DNA of 64,000 nucleotides from the NCBI GenBank assembly GCA_963704455.1, contig OY969905.1, positions 1,302,001 to 1,366,000 on the forward strand. Reading direction: 5' to 3'. Source of the DNA: DASTCZ01 sp963704455 (GTDB lineage: Bacteria; Acidobacteriota; Terriglobia; Acidiferrales; UBA7541). The translations under genes and the position numbers were made by a program. A model generated the notes under the pieces. It saw only the letters and a list, made by a program, of their open reading frames with translations, had not been told where the DNA came from and searched no databases. This document shows, one piece after another, positions 61,675 to 64,000 of the stretch (the first letter of the stretch is position 1; each line of letters starts with the position of its first letter).

Positions 61675-62808
61675 TTACCTCAGCTTCAATGTCGTGAGCG
61701 CGAAAAGTGCGAACACCAGCGCTGCGATCCAAAAACGCACGATTACCTTCGACTCGCTCCAGCCAATCAATTCAAAGTGGTGATGAATTGGCGCCATCTT
61801 GAAAAGGCGCTTGCCCGTCAGGCGATAGGAGCCAACCTGCAAAATCACAGAAACCGCTTCGAGCACAAAAACGCCGCCAACAAAGAACAGCAAGATTTCT
61901 TGTTTGATGATGACCGCGATGATTCCCAGCGTGCCGCCCAAAGAGAGTGATCCGACGTCTCCCATGAACACATCGGCGGGATGGGCGTTGTGCCAGAGAA
62001 AGCCGAGGGAGGCTCCGACCAGCGCTCCGCAAAAAATTGTTAGCTCGCCCGCGTTGGGGATGTATTGAATTTCGAGGTAATTTGCGAACCGCGAGTTGCT
62101 GGTCAGATAAGTGAGAATCGTGAGTGCGCCCGCGGCAATGATCGTGCAACCGATGGCGAGGCCGTCGAGCCCGTCCGTAAGATTCACCGCGTTCGATGAG
62201 CCGACGACAACCAGCACGATGAAAAGAAGGAACGGCGCAAATGCCAGCGGCCAAATGTAATGGTAACCGAGCCAACGATTGACAACGAGGTCGGGATGAA
62301 AATTTTTGAAGAACGGCACGATTAACTGTGTCGAGTAAACTCCACGCGTCATCAGCACCAGCAAAACGACCCCGCCCGCGAGGCTTGTCATGATTTGGAA
62401 GAAGATTTTCCCGCGCGCTGACAGGCCCTTATTGTGACGGCGGACAACTTTGGAATAGTCGTCGAGAAAACCAATGGCGCCGAATGAGAGCATCGCGCCA
62501 ATCGAAAGTAAAATGTATGGATTCCTTAGGTCTGCCCACAACAGCACCGGCACAATTGTGGCGATAACAATCAGCACGCCGCCCATTGTTGGCGTGCCCG
62601 CCTTGGCCTTGTGACTCTTCGGGCCTTCCTCCCTGATGAACTGGCCGATTTGCATTTGTCGCAATCGGCGAATCACCCATGGCCCGAGCACCAGCGCGAT
62701 AAAAAGCGCGGTCAGGCTCGCATAAGCTGTGCGAACGGTGATATAACGAAATACATTCAGGGCCTTGAAATACGGCCGCAGTACGTCGTAGAAAAGGTAG
62801 TAGAGCAT
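61675..62808 (-). CDS. mraY: phospho-N-acetylmuramoyl-pentapeptide transferase
   Basis: 377 residues from ATG 62808, one base after the murF stop; ten membrane helices. Makes lipid I from UDP-MurNAc-pentapeptide and undecaprenyl phosphate. TPTMGGVLIVIATI, the catalytic Asp pair in GFLDDYSKVVRRHNKG, AVNLTDGLDGLAIGC and MAPIHHHFELIGWSE are all intact. Confidence 0.97.
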   Translation of the reverse strand: MLYYLFYDVLRPYFKALNVFRYITVRTAYASLTALFIALVLGPWVIRRLRQMQIGQFIREEGPKSHKAKAGTPTMGGVLIVIATIVPVLLWADLRNPYILLSIGAMLSFGAIGFLDDYSKVVRRHNKGLSARGKIFFQIMTSLAGGVVLLVLMTRGVYSTQLIVPFFKNFHPDLVVNRWLGYHYIWPLAFAPFLLFIVLVVVGSSNAVNLTDGLDGLAIGCTIIAAGALTILTYLTSNSRFANYLEIQYIPNAGELTIFCGALVGASLGFLWHNAHPADVFMGDVGSLSLGGTLGIIAVIIKQEILLFFVGGVFVLEAVSVILQVGSYRLTGKRLFKMAPIHHHFELIGWSESKVIVRFWIAALVFALFALTTLKLR

Positions 62809-62809
62809 G

Positions 62810-64000
62810 TCAGTGCCGCTCCGCCGCGGTTGAAACGCTCGCGCCGGTTTCAACCAGCGCATGCCTCGCGCGAATCGCTTCGATCACGCGCTCCATTCGC
62901 ACGCCGCGCGAGCCCTTCACCAGAATCAGGTCACCCTTCTGAACAATTCCGGCCAGGAATTCGCCTGCATCCTGCGAATTCGGGAAGTATCGCGCATGCG
63001 ACTCGGGCACGCCTGCGGTAATGGCCGCCTTGATGAATTCGGCGGCATCTCCCCGCACTCCCAAAATGTAGTCGAGTTTTTTCGCTGCGGCATTGCGCCC
63101 TGCTTCGCGATGAAGCTCGGCAGAAGTGGACCCGAGCTCCAGCATCTCGCCTGCTGCGAGGATTCGGCGGCGATGGCCCGGAGTAGCGGCGAGCAAATCC
63201 GTCACGCTCGCCATGGCCGCCGGGCTCGAATTGTAAGAATCGTTGATGACCGTGAATCCTTCCTCAAAGCGCAGGACTTCGCCGCGCATCGCAGCCGGCT
63301 TCATTCGCGGCAGCACTTCCGACGCTTCTCGCGCACCGATGCCCCAAACACTCGCGGTGGCGAGGGCAGCCAACGCATTTGCGACGTTGTGCTTGCCGAC
63401 GAGCGAGAGCTTGAGTCGCGCGCTGCCCTCAGGCGCGACAAAAGTGAACGCGCTGCCTTCCGCACCAAGATCCTCGATTGCTTCCACTCGAAAATCCGCG
63501 CGCGGACTCATGCCAAACATCACAACGCGCCCTGGCGCCACTCCCGCAAATTGGGTGGCGTAAGGATCATCCGCATTCAGCACCGCGACCGTCTCGCGCC
63601 CCGGCAAATTCTCAATCAGCTCGCGCTCGGCGAGGGCAATCTCATCCAGCGACGCAAAGAATTCCAAATGCTCAATTGCAATCCGAGTGATGAGACCAAC
63701 TTGCGGCTCAGCAATTTCCGTGAGCCGCGCCAGTTCTCCGCGCCGCGACATTCCCAGTTCGACAACGGCAGCCTCGTGCTCCGACTCCAGTTTCGCGAGC
63801 GTCAGCGGCAGCCCATACTCGTTGTTCAGGTTCCCTTCCGTTTTCAGCGTGCGGAACCTCGCGGCCGCAAGTGCCGCCAAAATCTCTTTGGTCGTTGTCT
63901 TGCCAACGGAGCCGGCAACTGCCGCGACGCGCCCGCCCCATTCGCGGCGAATCGCTCGCGCCAATTGCTGGAGCGCCGCCAGAGTGTCGGGCACGGCGAA
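62810..64000 (-). CDS. murF: UDP-MurNAc-tripeptide--D-Ala-D-Ala ligase, 3' part
   Basis: C-terminal 394 residues and a bit more; the N-terminal domain lies beyond the window. ATP loop AGSVGKTTTKEILAALA, GNLNNEYGLPLTLAKLE, ITRIAIEHLEFFASLDEIA, DDPYATQF, and INDSYNSSPAAMASVTDLL in the C-domain. It begins the visible part of the dcw cluster; murE and the class B PBP presumably precede it. Confidence 0.96.
   Translation of the reverse strand, partial: FAVPDTLAALQQLARAIRREWGGRVAAVAGSVGKTTTKEILAALAAARFRTLKTEGNLNNEYGLPLTLAKLESEHEAAVVELGMSRRGELARLTEIAEPQVGLITRIAIEHLEFFASLDEIALAERELIENLPGRETVAVLNADDPYATQFAGVAPGRVVMFGMSPRADFRVEAIEDLGAEGSAFTFVAPEGSARLKLSLVGKHNVANALAALATASVWGIGAREASEVLPRMKPAAMRGEVLRFEEGFTVINDSYNSSPAAMASVTDLLAATPGHRRRILAAGEMLELGSTSAELHREAGRNAAAKKLDYILGVRGDAAEFIKAAITAGVPESHARYFPNSQDAGEFLAGIVQKGDLILVKGSRGVRMERVIEAIRARHALVETGASVSTAAERH

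Overview
This 64 kb window is chromosomal DNA from a high-G+C, diderm bacterium, most likely a member of Acidobacteriota (Terriglobia-like). The taxonomic reading is an inference from gene content: a TIGR03435-type secreted protein, an 813-residue orphan MacB/FtsX permease of the type expanded in acidobacteria, a 1019-residue Oar-like TonB-dependent receptor with an N-terminal carboxypeptidase-regulatory domain, an archaeal/eukaryotic-type prolyl-tRNA synthetase, and intergenic short palindromic repeats. TTG start codons with good Shine-Dalgarno sites are frequent (aceB, ahcY, metK, mrcB).

Layout. 1-5.6 kb: 3' end of rsmA, a GDPD phosphodiesterase, an IclR-type regulator and a divergent glyoxylate-shunt pair (malate synthase, isocitrate lyase), with two GTTCA..TGAAC palindromes between regulator and operon. 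5.7-7.7 kb: an ECF sigma factor and two minor genes. 7.7-10.9 kb: a compact three-gene cassette of a RecA-like ATPase homologue without a Walker A lysine, a small MGRT protein and a divergent family B DNA polymerase with degenerate exonuclease motifs. Next to it, a strong plus-strand promoter reads into a hairpin-rich segment with no gene (10.95-11.1 kb). 11.1-16.7 kb: tldE/tldD, then metK and ahcY. 16.9-24 kb: a co-oriented envelope block (TPR protein, NfeD protease, stomatin-like protein, SPOR protein, lnt, prfB); prfB carries the classical programmed +1 frameshift and is intact. 24.1-36.3 kb: TPR protein, class A penicillin-binding protein, small secreted proteins, orphan permease, an ECF sigma/anti-sigma/secreted-protein operon and proS.

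36.3-41.5 kb is the accessory islet. Two 98-bp modules (92% identical, inverted) bound about 4.2 kb that holds a translationally coupled AAA ATPase/PIN nuclease pair, a plausible defence unit. Each 98-bp module has a LexA-like palindrome and a TTGACA-17-TAACAT promoter firing outward into a leaderless ATG, followed by an array of GTAAG...CTTAC hairpin repeats and a purine/G-rich tract. I do not recognise this module.

41.5-50 kb: ankyrin and membrane proteins, the TonB-dependent receptor, a MetX-like secreted hydrolase and a redoxin gene with an in-frame TGA in its redox motif (W-A-S-W-U-G-C-R). Twelve bases after the TGA lies a perfect 9-bp hairpin with a G-containing apical loop, as expected of a bacterial SECIS: a candidate selenoprotein. 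49.7-52 kb: rpiB, glyA and a JAMM protease. 52-64 kb: the division and cell-wall cluster on the minus strand (murF, mraY, murD, ftsW, murG, murC, murB, ftsQ, ftsA, ftsZ), ending in a strong terminator after ftsZ.

The strongest leads are the selenocysteine redoxin, the PolB/RecA-like/MGRT cassette, and the inverted-repeat islet with its unfamiliar outward-promoter/hairpin-array modules.
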